This document shows positions 46,303-59,232 of a stretch of DNA of 64,000 nucleotides, piece after piece. Under the pieces are notes generated by a model, which saw only the letters and a program-made list of their open reading frames with translations, did not search any database and was not told the origin of the DNA. This stretch comes from Mercenaria mercenaria (taxonomy: Eukaryota > Mollusca > Bivalvia > Venerida > Veneridae): assembly GCF_021730395.1 (NCBI RefSeq), contig NC_069362.1, positions 88,676,001-88,740,000 of the forward strand, in the 5' to 3' direction. The position numbers and the translations under genes are program-made. Numbering within the stretch: the first letter of the stretch is position 1; each line of letters starts with the position of its first letter.

Positions 46303-49300
46303 ATGCAAACAGTTCCTATAAAATGTATTGTCGTTGAAGATGGGTTAGTAAGTCTAAAACTTGCTTTTAAACCGATGTGTTGCAATACTAGGTGTTTTAG
46401 TACTGAATGAATGTAAAAATCTTTTCATGTCTAAGCGTGCAGTGCCATTGATTCAATTTTTTTTTTTAAATTAATGAACGTCGTGGAAATAAAATCTGTA
46501 AGAATATCCTTTGGAAGCATAGAATGCAACCAAGCAAAATAATAGCAGACTCGATTTGATTGTGTTTGTTCGTGAGAGGTAGTGTAAAGTACAACACCCC
46601 TCACGCCCCTAGAATAATCACCGGATTAAGCGGAATTCTATTACATAGATATTGAATGGGCTCCATGATCCCAAAGGACCAGAAAATGTCACAACACTGA
46701 ATCCAAGTACGGGGAGACTTTTTACGGCCGCCACATGGCATTTCAACAAGTCTCTTTCAAATAATGATCAGTGGCCGATATGCTTTGTGCTCTACATATC
46801 ATTAAATACAAACTGGATAATTTAAATAAATAAATAAATTAAATAAATTCGTATTGCTTTATTGTAGATATTTAGTATATATATCATTTTCCCTTTAAGA
46901 AATGTTGGAAAGACATGTCTGATTATGTCGTATGCAGAAAATCAATTCCCAGGAGAATATGTACCAGAGGTGTAAGTGCACATTTGTAAATGATTGTTTT
47001 AACCATCCGAGGTTTTCAAAATGAAAAGCGGTTGATAACATAAACAATAACAAAATAATTAGCCTCTGAAATAGCTATGATGAATTATGAATGTGCATGT
47101 AATTTCTACATACGTGAACTAAGACACATTGATCGGCTAAAATGGATTACAGTAGCTTCATGTATTTCTTTATTAATGAGTCGTGCCATGAGAAAACCAA
47201 CATAGTGCGCTTGAGACCAGCATGGATCCAGACCAGCCGCGCAGTCTGGTCAGGATTCATGCTGTTTGCTAACAGTTTTTCTAATTGCAGTAGGCCTTGA
47301 AAGCGAACAACATGGATCCTGACCGGATGCGCAGGCTGGTCTGGATCCAGGCTGGTCGCAAACGCACTATGTTGGTTTTCTCATGGCGTGGCTCATATTT
47401 GCTCGGTAATGATTGAAATATTAAGCTTCACTATACTATACGAACACATCTACTTGGACTTTATTTTTGCTAAATTTTGACATGTACTGGTATTTACGCC
47501 CAACTTGACCGAAATGTTATCATACTAGGATGATAACTTCGTATATATTAATATTTCAAATAAAAGTAATGCTAATGATTATAAAGTTGAAAAAGTGTTT
47601 TTTTTTTCCGCAGAATATACAGCCGTGTTGATTACCGTCATCAAACTGAAATTGATAGAAAATATAATATACGTCAGAACCCATTGGTTCATGATAGTTA
47701 TATATAATGCTAACAGTTTAAGCAAGGGGCCGAAACGGGCCTTTGTCACTCATCTGTGGGGGAACTTTTGACATTGCTTATCAAGTTTGGTTAACATCCA
47801 TTAAGCAGTTCAATAATATTTATGTTAAGTTTTTTTTCTATTTTGTTGCTATGATGGCCTTGCGATTACATTGCATAACAGCAATGATTAATGTTCAAAC
47901 AAATGGAAATAGCATTCATGAGAAAATGTTGTTTAAAGATTTTTCAGTTTCAGCCCTGAAAGCCGCTAAATTCAGTTAAAGCAGGCCCATTTGAACAAGC
48001 CGAAGAGGTGGTGAAGATCCATCAAGTAGATAATGAGAACAAGTCATTAAGATTATTTTCAGCATTGGTCCCTGTCAAGCGGAACCATATGAAACAATGG
48101 GACAGAGGTATATAAAAGGGTGTTAATTGCTGGAATTCATCCATTGGTTTATAAAAGAGAGCGGTTACATTTTTATATTTGATTGTCGACTCCTAAATGG
48201 TACATGTATAATAATTGGAGAGGGGACTAAATAACAATGCTACAGCTCAAGTTTGGTGAAGATTCATCAAGTGGCTAATGAGAGAGAGTAAGACGTTTTC
48301 TTATTTTTTCTCTATCTTTATCACTGCATGGTGGCATTTAAAAGAGAATCAAGCAAAACCATTAGGAAAAACTTGAGACAATTATTTGGAAGAATGTTGT
48401 AGACCAAGTGTGATGACAATTCATCAAGCAGTCCATGGAAAAAATCGCTTAAAGGGTTAGGCATGTTTTTAGCGCTGGTGACGCTAAATGATTTGCATAG
48501 ACACGAGTTCTTGCCAGAATGTTTCATACAATGTTTGGTGAAATGTGTAATTCTGATCCGTATTTTCAGAGAAAAAGAAGGCTTAACCATCTATATATAC
48601 TATAAACTTATCCTTAACATAGTTCATATTAGTTTCAAAAGCGTATTATAACTGTGGAAAAAATGTATGCATGTGTGAAAAATCGGAGAGCTCAAGATGT
48701 AAGTAATACGAATAACACAATTTATGGAATTCCATATTATTGTTTAGATGAAATGCTTTATTTTCTCAGTAATGCTTACATCAATTCATATATAACGGAT
48801 ACTTAAATTTGATGTATCCTCAACAACTGATGTTTACTCTCTTTTATTTGTATCGTTTCAAGCGTTAGTCCACCTTATCAAGTTCGTGTCACGGTAGATG
48901 GAAGAGCGTGCTCCATTAGTATATGGGACACACCGGGGCAAGAGGAGTATAACAGACTGCGACCACTGTCTTATCCACATACAGTAAGTCTTGTTATTTT
49001 TACAACGTCAGATATAGCGTTTTATTAGGCTTAAAATACTTTGTTTCCGGTAACATGCTCAAAACAATTAGGGTAGGTAGGTCGGAAATTTATTTTGGAT
49101 ACTGTTTTATTAAGTGAGACTTTTCGAAAATTATTTTTGTGTAAAAAATGAGTACAAATAAGGGGGTTATGCCTTTAGATTATCAGTAAGTTGATTTCTA
49201 ACATCACTGACCATGATCAATTCATAAAAAGTGCAGTTTTGCAACTTTTGTTAAAAAGTTGAAAAACACATTTTCCAAGCCCATTAAAACATTTAGGGTC

Positions 49301-52300
49301 GGACCAAAAATTTAGGGTAGGTCGGGATACCGGAAACAAACATTTTTTACGCCTTATTGAAACGTATTCTAGTATATTTTGAACTTGAAAATCAACAAAA
49401 GAAACAAAAATAAAATAACAAATTATCCACTTTGATGACATTTGTAAGTCTGTGTTAAGTGGTATTGAAATGTAATTTGTAATACATGTTTTCTAGTATT
49501 CGTGATGTACATCGTCTTCTGGATTGTTTACTATACATGTACCTTATCGAAGTACCGTAAGATAAGCAATTCGGCTAGTAAATACAATTAATAAACTTTT
49601 GTATATAAAAACAATTCAGGATACATTCGACTTTCATGTTTATTTTCAGGATATTTTTCTTATGTGTTTCTCCCTTGTCACAAAAAGTACTTTTGAAAAT
49701 ATACGACAAAAGGTATTTCTTGAATTATTTTGCCCTAAATTTACCTTAATTCAAATTACACACTTAAGTTATCCTCAGTTTGTTAAGTACAAATGAAATG
49801 TCCCATGTAAGACAAATATGTTATCGAATGTTTTCACAAAACGTTATAAGAAATTGTTATCGCGTATTTAATGATGTATAATAAATGATACAAGAGCTTG
49901 ACATGTGGCTGGCGGTACTATGCATGACTCTAAATATCTTAAACCATCAAGTCAGTAGCGATCCATAGCTGTTGACATACAGTCACGATCATTTTCCATA
50001 AGATCAATGTCTGAACAACGAAATTTCGAGTTTTGAAATAATTTTAAATCATATATAAAATTTCGTTTCGAATTCATGAAATAGATTAAAATTTGTGATA
50101 CTTTCAAATCATTTATACTTTCAGATATTTTGTATTATTATTAAATCTATATTTATAGTCTTTTCCATTGATCTAGATGTAGTCACTTGATCAATGATTA
50201 AATGTCGTATTGACTCGAAGGCAGAGCAAAAACCACGTACTGACCTCCAGCTGTCAATTCCGTGTTCAACAATTTAGCTTAAGCTTGAACAAATAAACAG
50301 TAATAAATTAATAGGCTATCAATTTAATATATACTTTTTTTTGTAATTTATATTTTATTTCTAGAGATTCACATATATCACGCATAAATCAGTAAAGAGT
50401 CAACAGCACGATATGTTAAATAACAAACAGACAATAGTATATATTACATGCTGACCACAGTCAGTGAATAACAATAATGATATTCGTATGCAGATAAAAG
50501 CTGTACTAACATACTTAAAGGGGAATAAAAGTTGTAGCTAATGATACAGATTTTCTGGCTGAGTTGTTTCCCTTTGTAAGACTGTTTTAGATCACATGAA
50601 TAAGCATTTACATATTTAAAGATGATGCGCTAAAAAATTTATATAAAACATATTTGGTTATTTTCATTCTTTTAAAATTTTAATTTACCTTCATAATAAT
50701 CTTTCTTATTATTAATAACAGTTTGGTCTGGCCTTTTCTGATTTAACAAAATTCCATTCTTAAACTATGTATTGAGGAGTAAGCAAATGACTTCAAAGTA
50801 CACTGATTTTTTTCCTAATATATATAGACTATTTATTGTCAACAATGCAATCTAATATGATACATACTGTAATCTAATATAGATGTAAATATTAAACCGT
50901 ATAAACATAATGTACAATGGCATTTGATCTTTTCAGTATAATATATAACACAATAAAATTTCAATGTTTCTCCCTCATATTCAACTATGCATAAAATGAT
51001 CTCGAATATGAATATAACTGCTTGAGATGCATACTTGGGCCATTCTTGTGATCACCTGTATATATTGTCTTTTTTATGGTTAATTTTGACAATAGATTTG
51101 ATGTAAGATATCTCAAAATTATAACATGAAATAGGCAGCAATTAATATGGCAAATTGTTGAAAAATATTTTTTATAAGTTAACCGAAAATAAAGTGTTAC
51201 CTTTTTCTAAACGTAATGTCATTAATCGTACGATTTACCCATAGATGTCTGTAGTGAAAATTGAACATTCACAGAATGATGCTTTAATAAAATATGATTA
51301 CCTTAAAGAACAATGTTTACAAACGTGCTTAAATATCTTAACATTGCGGTTTCTCTCATATTTTCTTTGTTTGTGTGTGTTTCCGCCGTTTTTCCAACAG
51401 TATACCACACCAAGACAGCCACTTCATATTATATATGTACTGCTATGATACTTTTTTTTTATTCCTTTGATAATGTAACATTAATGAGCCGTGCCATGAG
51501 AAAACCAACATAGTGGGTTTGCAACCAGCATGGATCTAGGCCAGCCTGCACATCCGCGCAATCTGGCCAGGATCCATGCTGTTCGCTTTTAAAGCCTATT
51601 GGAATTGGAGAAACTGTTAGCGAACAGCATGGATCCTGACCAGACCGCGCGGATGCGCAGGCTGGTCTGGGTCCATGCTGGTCGCAAACCCACTATGTTG
51701 GTTTTCTCATGGCACGGCTCATTTATTTTACATTATCAAAGGAATAAAAAAGTGGCTCAAATAAAGAGAAACAGATTATAAATTTATTTATTCCAGTGGT
51801 ATCCCGAGATAAAACAGCACTGTCCAGACACCCCAATAGTATTAGTTGGAATAAAATTGGATAAAAGGGATAACAGTTCGGAAAAGGAAACTTTATTGAA
51901 TAAGAGTATTACAAATGCTGAGGTAACGATACTGAATGATACTTGTATGTTATTATTTATGTAGAAAAAAAAGTCCGATATCAAAATTAAATGGACTAGT
52001 CCATGCAAAAAAATGCGTCATGTAAAGTATTAATGTCTGTTCCAATTAAAAACATTTAGTTACAGTAGTATTAAATAATTTAATATTGAACGTATCTTCA
52101 AGTGTTTGCCGCATAACATGTTCATAATGCTCATAATGTTTACAGGGTATGCGCATTGCACAGCAAGACAATGCATTCAAGTATTTAGAATGTTCTACGA
52201 AAACTGTGATATAAAACAAGTGTTTGTACATAATACATTTCTGTATGTTTACAGGGTATGCGCCTTGCACAGCAAGTCAATGTATTCAAGTATTTAGAAT

Positions 52301-52371
52301 GTTCTGCGAAGACTGGTAGTGGTGTAAAACAAGTGTTTGACGAGGCGATAGGAGCCTACTTAGCTACTTAA
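46303..52371 (+). CDS. Atypical Rac-like GTPase, copy C, truncated before CaaX (179 aa)
   Basis: Exons: 46303-46343, 46900-46971, 48863-48983, 49650-49712, 51797-51922, 52255-52371 (TAA). The sum of 540 nt is in frame with GT..AG introns. Motifs: VEDGNVGKT with Glu12 at Rac1 G10, the first P-loop Gly; GEYVPEV with Glu37 at T35; loop VVSPPYQVRV, one residue longer than Rac1, as in copy B; DTPGQEEYN with Pro62 at A59; GIKLDKRD at the TKxD site with Ile for Thr; ECSAKT intact. It stops after FDEAIGAYLAT: TAA stands where copy B has CAA (ACT CAA AAG). The old tail, ending in codons for CKIL, is still readable beyond. The product would lack the basic tail and prenylation site. An extra partial last exon lies at 52146-52221. 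Probably a failing gene, or a soluble pseudo-GTPase; I favour the first. Confidence 0.8.
46493..46745 (-). repeat. Interspersed repeat in intron 1 of copy C, minus strand
   Basis: 'cctttggaagcatagaatgc', 'cagactcgatttgattgtg', 'ccggattaagcggaattcta', 'gggctccatgatcccaaagg' and 'actttttacggcc'. It interrupts the match to copy B just after 'aatgaacgtcgtggaa'. Family as at 19090. Confidence 0.7.
47176..47396. mobile_element. Foldback MITE in intron 2 of copy C
   Basis: It starts 'atgagtcgtgccatgagaaa' and ends in the complement. 'accaacatagtg', 'gaccagcatggatcc' and 'agtctggtcagga' recur inverted in the right half around a centre near 47288. Same family as 51484-51722. No coding sense. Confidence 0.88.
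47690..48640. repeat. Pearl-like array in intron 2 of copy C
   Basis: 'atgctacagctcaagtttgg', 'gaagattcatcaagtggct' and 'ttcatcaagcagtccatgga' are units of the array seen in A and B. More diverged here. Confidence 0.65.
51453..51753. mobile_element. Foldback MITE inside a longer palindrome, intron 4 of copy C
   Basis: The MITE proper (51484-51722) has arms 'gagccgtgccatgagaaaac' and its complement. Outside it, 'ttattcctttgataatgtaa' (51459-51478) is repeated inverted and exactly at 51728-51747. The right outer arm resembles ancestral intron sequence in copy B near 35440 ('ttacattaataagg'), so the left outer arm looks like an inverted copy of the right flank. The whole ~300-nt hairpin ends 43 nt before the exon 5 acceptor. 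Confidence 0.85.
52146..52221 (+). pseudogene. Duplicated partial last exon (6a) of copy C
   Basis: After a good acceptor 'tgtttacag' it repeats the first ~76 nt of exon 6 (GMRIAQQDNAFKYLECSTKT), then meets TAA at 52212-52214. The next copy with the same 'tgtttacag' starts 109 bp later at 52255. If spliced in, it would give a product ending just after the guanine-contact SxK motif. Confidence 0.85.
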
Positions 52372-54145
52372 AAGATGAAGACAAAAACTCTTCTTAAATG
52401 TAAAATCCTGTGAAAACAAGATGCACTGATGACGAATAACGTGAAACAGATATATGAAGTATATGTAGAGTAAAAAAAGAGAATGATATCCTTATGGCAA
52501 ATCAACACAGAAAACTCATGAAAGAAATCTAGTTATTATTGAAAAAAGTAAGAATTAATATGCAATGAGAGATGTCACGTTCAAACATTGCAACCCTATC
52601 GTGCAGCAGGCCCACAGAAGTGTTTGTAAGAAGGTAAAAACGAAATACATATACACAAATGCATCGATAATCTAAAATCAAAAATCAAAGAGGATGAAAA
52701 AAAAATACAAAAAAGGAGTTGAGCACCGCCTGTTTTTGAATGATAAATGACAGAACATCATTGGGGAGTGTAAACTTATATTGCCGTTATCAAGTCAGAA
52801 TGAGATCCGCGCATCAAAACACAATGTGCAGAGGCTTTTGGTTCAAGATATCCGTAAACAAGCTGAAGTTAAATGTATTTCTTAGGCATTCTTTACCTGT
52901 CCATATTCGTTAGCCTGTGTTGTAAAAGATGTTTCAGGAAATTTTCTTGCAGAGGAACATAATTTATAACTTTGTTATTCGTTTGTGTTAATGTGCACAT
53001 GTATTGAGGTGATAATTAGGTGTACGCATTTAAAATACCCCATGGCTGGCTTGAGTTGTTTGAATGTCTGTTGCTTAATGTTGGTGTTAAATTTCCATAA
53101 ATGTCCGACATCTTATCCTCTTAAAAATTAACCGGATAGCCACGCTCGCACTCGACAAGCTCCTTATTTATTGTTGCATTTTCCGATTGTTACTTCGACA
53201 GAACCTCACCGTGTCAAATTTGACTTAATTGTTGCATTTTCCATTACTGCTCAAGAATAGACTCGAGTCTACAAACCGAGTCTACAATTTTCACTGTTTG
53301 TCTTTGTTCTCGTGCTTCCGAGGGATCTTCTTTTCAGATTTTATTTACTTCACAACAGCGGGTGTTAAGTGCTGTGTGGTGGCCGTAAAAAGTCGCCCCG
53401 ACTTCCTCTCAGTGTTGTTATATTTTCAACTCATTTAGATTGAAGATTGAATACCGCTTAAGCTGGTGCTAGGGAGCGTGGGCAGTCTTGCATTTTCCAT
53501 TACTGCTCATGAATAGGCTCAATCAAACCGAGTCTGTACTTTTCATTGTTTGCTTTGTTCTCGGTACTTCCGAGGGATCTACTTTTCAGATTTTATTACG
53601 TAATAAACGGAGTCAACACATTTGTCGATACTTTGTTTCTGCAGGATGGTATGTTTATGGCTAAATAAATGTGTCATCACTACTTCAGTCCATTTTATAG
53701 ATATGACATGAAATATATGTACGGTTAGCACCGCTTCGTATGTGTTCTTATAGTAGAGACTTACCCTGAGCCCTCCTTACACAAGGGAAATAATCTGTAT
53801 ATATATTGAAATTTTTAAGTGAACACCGTTTGTTAATCCTAATCATGTCCATGTTATATCAGTGCAATGGAAAAGTAATCTATCTATGTTAAATGCTACG
53901 CATGATAAGACAGTCATGCATCTAACAGTCCCAAAATTGATTTCTTTGATTTTCTCATATTTCTAGATGTTTTTCCCATACTTTGACGCATATATATCGG
54001 GTAGTAGAGATTGTTCTCTTTCCAGCAGTAGCCTTTTCAACATATTTTACCTTATGAAATTCTGTGGGTTTTGACTTTTTCAAAACAAAATCGTCTGTTT
54101 GTTGACAAAATGACAAATTGCAGTTAGTTTATATATTTAACCAAA
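52372..54145. other. Spacer with repeat relics
   Basis: 52590-52830 holds decayed text of the retroelement 3' region seen at 23360-23480 ('gagcaccgcct', 'atcattggggagtgtaaact'). 53230-53480 and 53490-53600 are two pieces of the repeat family at 19090 ('gctcatgaataggctcaatc', 'gtggccgtaaaaagtc'). No gene seen. Confidence 0.55.
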
Positions 54146-54149
54146 TTAA

Positions 54150-55657
54150 GGAGGTAGGTTACCTTGATATTTGTAAGTGCGCATGTCCAACCGGAAGCTA
54201 ACGTGACGATTTACGACGATGTTTACGACAAACTAAATGTGTTTGTATATCCATTCTTCTGGAAATAAATCTTGAACCTGCCTCCAATCTTATGTTTAAT
54301 GGTTTAATAATGCAGAAATAATGAATGAATTGCCGCAGAAACGCTTCAAAACATTGTTGCCTTAAAATGACGTCATTGACGTCATGACGTTACGTGTCAG
54401 TTACCGCGCAAAAATAATGGCTTTTATTTTGAAAGTACGTTATTCTGTGCTTTTTCTTTATTTGAACTATTTTTAAACAGTCATTATTTGCCGAAATACT
54501 TTTTATTAGTCTTTTGCTCTGAAAAATGATCAATATTTTGCTTCTTTTATGTAATTATATTGAAATGTTATGCGGAATGTAAGAAAATGTGTGATAGTAA
54601 CTGATGTGATTGGGAATATAGTTGGCTGAAAGGTAACTTATTACGGTCATTTACAAATAAAAATTGGGCAGTTTGATTTGTTATACCTATTTCCCAATTT
54701 CCGTTGATAATTTGTTACTTAAATACTAAAACTAAGCTCTAAAATTGTTCAAATTTCAGTATAAAATTGTGGTGTCTTGAATTAAATTGATGTTACCATG
54801 GAAACGAAGCCCGTGACCTATATGTCTAATTGTAAAATTCAAAAGCGTTGACACTGGTCTATTTAAGGAACACAGCTTCGGCTTTTTATTTTCATTTCAA
54901 CAATATCCATGAGAATAATAGCAGCATGCAAAACGATTTTTCAATAAAAATGTCAGACGACGGGCACTGCTGTAAGTATTTTAAGCTGTGAAATTTGTTA
55001 AATTAACTGCAATTCATACGAAAATATTACTAACGTTAGAAATAAGATGTTTTAGAGCTACATTAACAAGAAAGATAATTTTATATAATATTTTTTATAA
55101 GAAATTACGATAAAAAGCAACATATAAGCTATTTTAAACATCTCTGTTGCCATGGTTACTCTAAACTTTAAGAAAAACACAGTACCATGTAAAGTTCTTG
55201 GTATTTTGCTAATCATATTACCCAAATATTCCATGTTGGTCAATAACAGAATGGCACTGAAGCCGTCGAAAACCCCGTTTTCATACATAATTCTTGAAAA
55301 AATGAGAGAAAATGCGTTACCATGGAAACACGAGCCCCGCGACATATACATTTTAAGCTTTTATTAGAAAGCTAATGCGCATACTAGTAAAACCAATGAT
55401 TATGCAGACTTCTACGGATAACAATGAAACCAAAATACACTGAAAAGTGTTAAATATCCGCATTTTCCTTCTTCTTTCTATATAAAATACCCTAAGAGGG
55501 TCATGCACTTCAAACCTGGATAAAAATTGTACTTAAAGGGACAGAGATAAACGGAACTGAGATTGTAGCAGCTAAAACATTTAATTACACGAAATACAAA
55601 AAATCACTGTGGTTCAACTAATTTGAATTTACCCTGGTAACAAGGTAACCTACCTCC
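54150..55657. mobile_element. piggyBac-like non-autonomous element, TTAA target (1508 bp)
   Basis: TIR GGAGGTAGGTTACCTTG at 54150-54166 is exactly inverted at 55641-55657, with TTAA directly outside at 54146-54149 and 55658-55661. No transposase frame. Inside are repeated 'ttaccatggaaac' blocks (near 54793 and 55317), one inverted variant ('ttgccatggttactc', 55147) and a TGACGTCA-rich patch near 54365-54385. Confidence 0.9.
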
Positions 55658-55661
55658 TTAA

Positions 55662-57078
55662 ATGTATTTCATGTGCATTTTCTAGATTTCAATAATATCT
55701 AATATAAAAATTTATTAGTGAAACCTGAGCACAGTATATCATTAATTTAAAAGGAGCACGGACCAAAGCAAATGCTAGTACAGTAATTTTTGTGCTGCAT
55801 CGTCATTAAACGAAAATCAAATACACATATCTGTTTGTATCTAATCATAATAATCATATATAAAATGACATGAACAAATAAATTTAGGAAAACTTAAATT
55901 TTGAAAACGAAACATCCATCACCTCATCGGGGTTTGAACTCAAATTCCTTTGAAACAGATATTGTAATTTTCTAATAGGATATTAATTTACTATAATATA
56001 ATGAATTATTCTACATACGGACTTCTGAATGAGTGAGAACTCTTTTCCTCCTATTTAACAAAAATGGACACACACTGTAGAATAATAATAACTAAATTAT
56101 AACAAATATAACTTATCTCCTTTTACTTCCGGTTTGTAACATAACATAAGTATTGCTATTTAGCAGTTATTTTCTCCTACATAAAATACTATTGTCAACC
56201 TTGTAAAAACGTTTTGTAAATCAAGCACAGCCATTTCTCTAAACAATCCTTTTAAAGTGATCAGCTAAATTTGCATATTGTGAAACATCGTTACACAAAA
56301 CCCCTAATGGATCTGCATGTTTATTCAGTCCTATAAAACATGTTGAAATACTGAAAGCCTAAAACATCTGTCCAGGAAGAAAAGGAACAGATATAAAACA
56401 AATGGACTATGTATGAAATTAAGTAGTCAGGTCAGGCATGTCAAATAAATTTTATTTTAAGACAATTAGATAAGACTACAGTGAAACATAAGGTCGATTG
56501 ATCCTTTGAACCGACACTTTCAGTAACATGTATGTATAAAACAAACAATAGTAGTCCTTAATAAGATAACAATAGCATGATAAGACAATGGTAGGACAGT
56601 TAGACTAAATTCGCACAATTTGTTTACAGTTTACATTAATGCTAAAATGTATGCTAAGATTTAAACTTAAAAGAATAGACACACTGAAGCACGTTGAAGC
56701 AATGTATGGCTTGATAAAATATATGAAACCAGACTTTGCCGAATCGAAACATTGATACAGTCAAATTTGCACACAACAAAAACAAACATAAAAGATTAAG
56801 TAAGATAGTTTATATGATACACCTAACACGATTCAAGGTGAGACGATAGTGCCACAATAAATATCATTTACATGATATATATTCCGTATAAAGTTTAGAC
56901 ATTTGAAACATAGGAAATAAATTTAAGTTTCCATTATTTTCTGATATTTATTTCCACGTAATGAGCATACATGTTGATATTTAATGTTTCCATAGTTTCT
57001 TTAAAGTAAATCGGGCCAGATTACTTTCATCAAGGAGCCGAAATGATCTATGACTAAGACACCAAGATAAATATAACC
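55662..57078. other. Intergenic DNA, nothing recognised
   Basis: AT-rich; no exon or repeat ends seen. Confidence 0.55.
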
Positions 57079-57634
57079 AAGAGCTGTTCGCAAATATTTA
57101 TGCTCCATAGTTACTTTCCTTGCAGTTTGACCTACTGACCCATACCACAATAAAGGTCATAAACAGACTACAAGCAATCGTCCTACGGAATTTCTGGATT
57201 GTAGACCAAATCATTTATTTAGTGTTTTAGCTTTAACTGATTTTAGTCTCAATGTCATTGTGACATTGACCTTTGATCTACCGAGCCTACATCTATATAG
57301 GTCATCTACTTACCATAGGCAGTCAAACCGCGATGAAGTTTGAAAGTATTAGACTTAAGGGTTATATGTTACTGAGCGGAAACCATTCCGAGTCTCGAGG
57401 TCTCTCTGACCTTAGCCTTTGGTCTTACGAACCAAAGCAGTAGAAATCATCTACTGTCATCAAGCAAAATATCTGTGGATTTTGATGACCGTTAGCTATT
57501 GTAAAGAGAGCGTTTTCAGTCTCAATATCAGTGTGACCAATCTTTTTGAACAACTGACCACCAAAACAATAGGATTCATCTACTGACACCAACATGGTGC
57601 AATTCTTCGAAGTGGTTCGAAGCGGAAAAACTAT
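57079..57634. repeat. Clam-type repeat with 'tgacct' phrases
   Basis: Opens 'caagagctgttcgcaaatat', then about four diverged units with 'gaccaaatcat..a', 'atctactgtcatcaag' and 'agtgtgacc'. Resembles the pearl-like arrays in the window. The minus-strand ORF at 57425-57640 is a by-product of the repeat. Confidence 0.6.
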
Positions 57635-58880
57635 TATCAAGAGGCTGAAAAGACAATATCAAAAGCTGAAAAGACCATAATCAGCAAGATCAATAAGCCG
57701 AGCAAAACTATGAGTATGATCAATTTGCTGTTAAGACTACATGATAGGTGTTTGAAAAGACTATAAACAAGTGGCTGAAAAGACTATATAAGCTGAAAAG
57801 AAAGACAGTATGATCAAACGGCTTTAACCATTATGATTAAGATGCTAAAAGACTTTTATAATCAAGAGGCTATAAAGACTACAAGATCAAAAGGCTGAAA
57901 CACCGTATGATCCAGAGACTGAAATGACTATAATCAAGTGGCTGAACAGACTATGATTAAGTAGCTGAATAGATTTCATCAAGAAGTTAAATATATTATA
58001 TGAGCAAGAGGCTGAAAAGTCTGTAATGGTCAAGAGGCTTGAAAGACTATATGATATACAGACTGGAAGTACTATGATCTAGTGACAGAAAGGACTTTAT
58101 GATCATAAGTTTGAAAAACCTTTATGATCAAGAAACTGAAATATGATCAAAATGCCGAAAAAATACGGTCAAGAGGCTGAGAGAAAATATAAATTATAAG
58201 AAGGTGAAAAGATTATGATCAAGACGCTTATAAGCCTGTATGCTCAAAACATACCATGATCAAGAGGCTTAAGAGACTATGACCAAGAGACTATATAATT
58301 AAGAGGCTGTATAGTCTCTGATTAAGAAACTGAAAGGCTATATAGTTAAGAAGCCAAAAAATACTATATGAGGCTAAAAGGATTTTATGTTCAAGTGGCT
58401 GTAAAGACTGACTAAGAGGTGGATTGGTTTAAATCATCAAGAGGCCGAAAAGGCTACGATCAAAAGGCTGCAAAAATAATATGACCCTGAAGCTAAAAGT
58501 ACTATATGAACAAGGGGTCGAAAAGACCTAATGATAAAGAAGCTGAAAAAGCTATATAATCACAAGGCTGATAAGGCTATGATCAAAAGCCGAAAGTACT
58601 ATATGATTTAGAGGCTGAACCAATTACATGATCAAGAGGCTAAAAGATTACGACTAAGAAGCTGAACAGAATATGTAGTCAAGGGTCTTAAAAGACTTTA
58701 TGATCAAGAGGCTGAAAACATTCTATGATCAACAGTCTGAAAAAAACTTTATGATCAAGAAGCTGAACGATTATATAAATAAAAGGCTGAAAAGACAATA
58801 TGATCTAAAGCTGAAAGGACTATATGATCAAAATGCTGAAAAGACTATGACCAAGAGGCTGAAAAGTCTGTAAATGAATG
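57635..58880. repeat. Minisatellite, ~24-28 bp unit, about 45 units
   Basis: Degenerate repeats of a phrase like 'aagaggctgaaaagactata' followed by 'tgatc', running for about 1.2 kb with variable units. No frame stays open. It abuts the repeat at 57079 on the left and lies 0.4 kb upstream of the copy E promoter. Confidence 0.9.
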
Positions 58881-59232
58881 GACTGTAATCAAGAGACCAA
58901 GCAATCTGAAATGAACAGACCAAAATGACAGCAGCCAAGCGACTAATATTATCTTTATCAGGGAACCAACAGATATATGATAAGTGGTCAATAAGTCATT
59001 ATTTCGGGGACATTTAATGAATATCGTTGTTTCAAACAGTGTTATTAGGAGAATGAAATAACTATGATAATGTCTAAAATAGACAAAAAGTTTAAATATT
59101 ATCCTAGTCCAGAACAAACATATTCGGTGGCCTTAACCTTTCGTTATCAAAAAACAAAACAATGATGATCTCATAGAGGAAACGCACTGTAGAGTCGTCA
59201 TTATTGTGGACATTTTAAAGAAACCAGGAAAT

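Noticed and set aside
51599-51781. 60-residue ORF with 'ANSMDPDQTARMRR'
   Set aside because: It is read through the foldback MITE; the same text is repeated inverted and in the copy at 47176, so it is not a gene.
55058-55367. Opposed ORFs of 97 and 71 residues
   Set aside because: Both lie inside the TTAA element and show no transposase motif.
57635-58880. Coding repeat protein (KRLKRLYDQE-like)
   Set aside because: Units vary in length and every frame has many stops.
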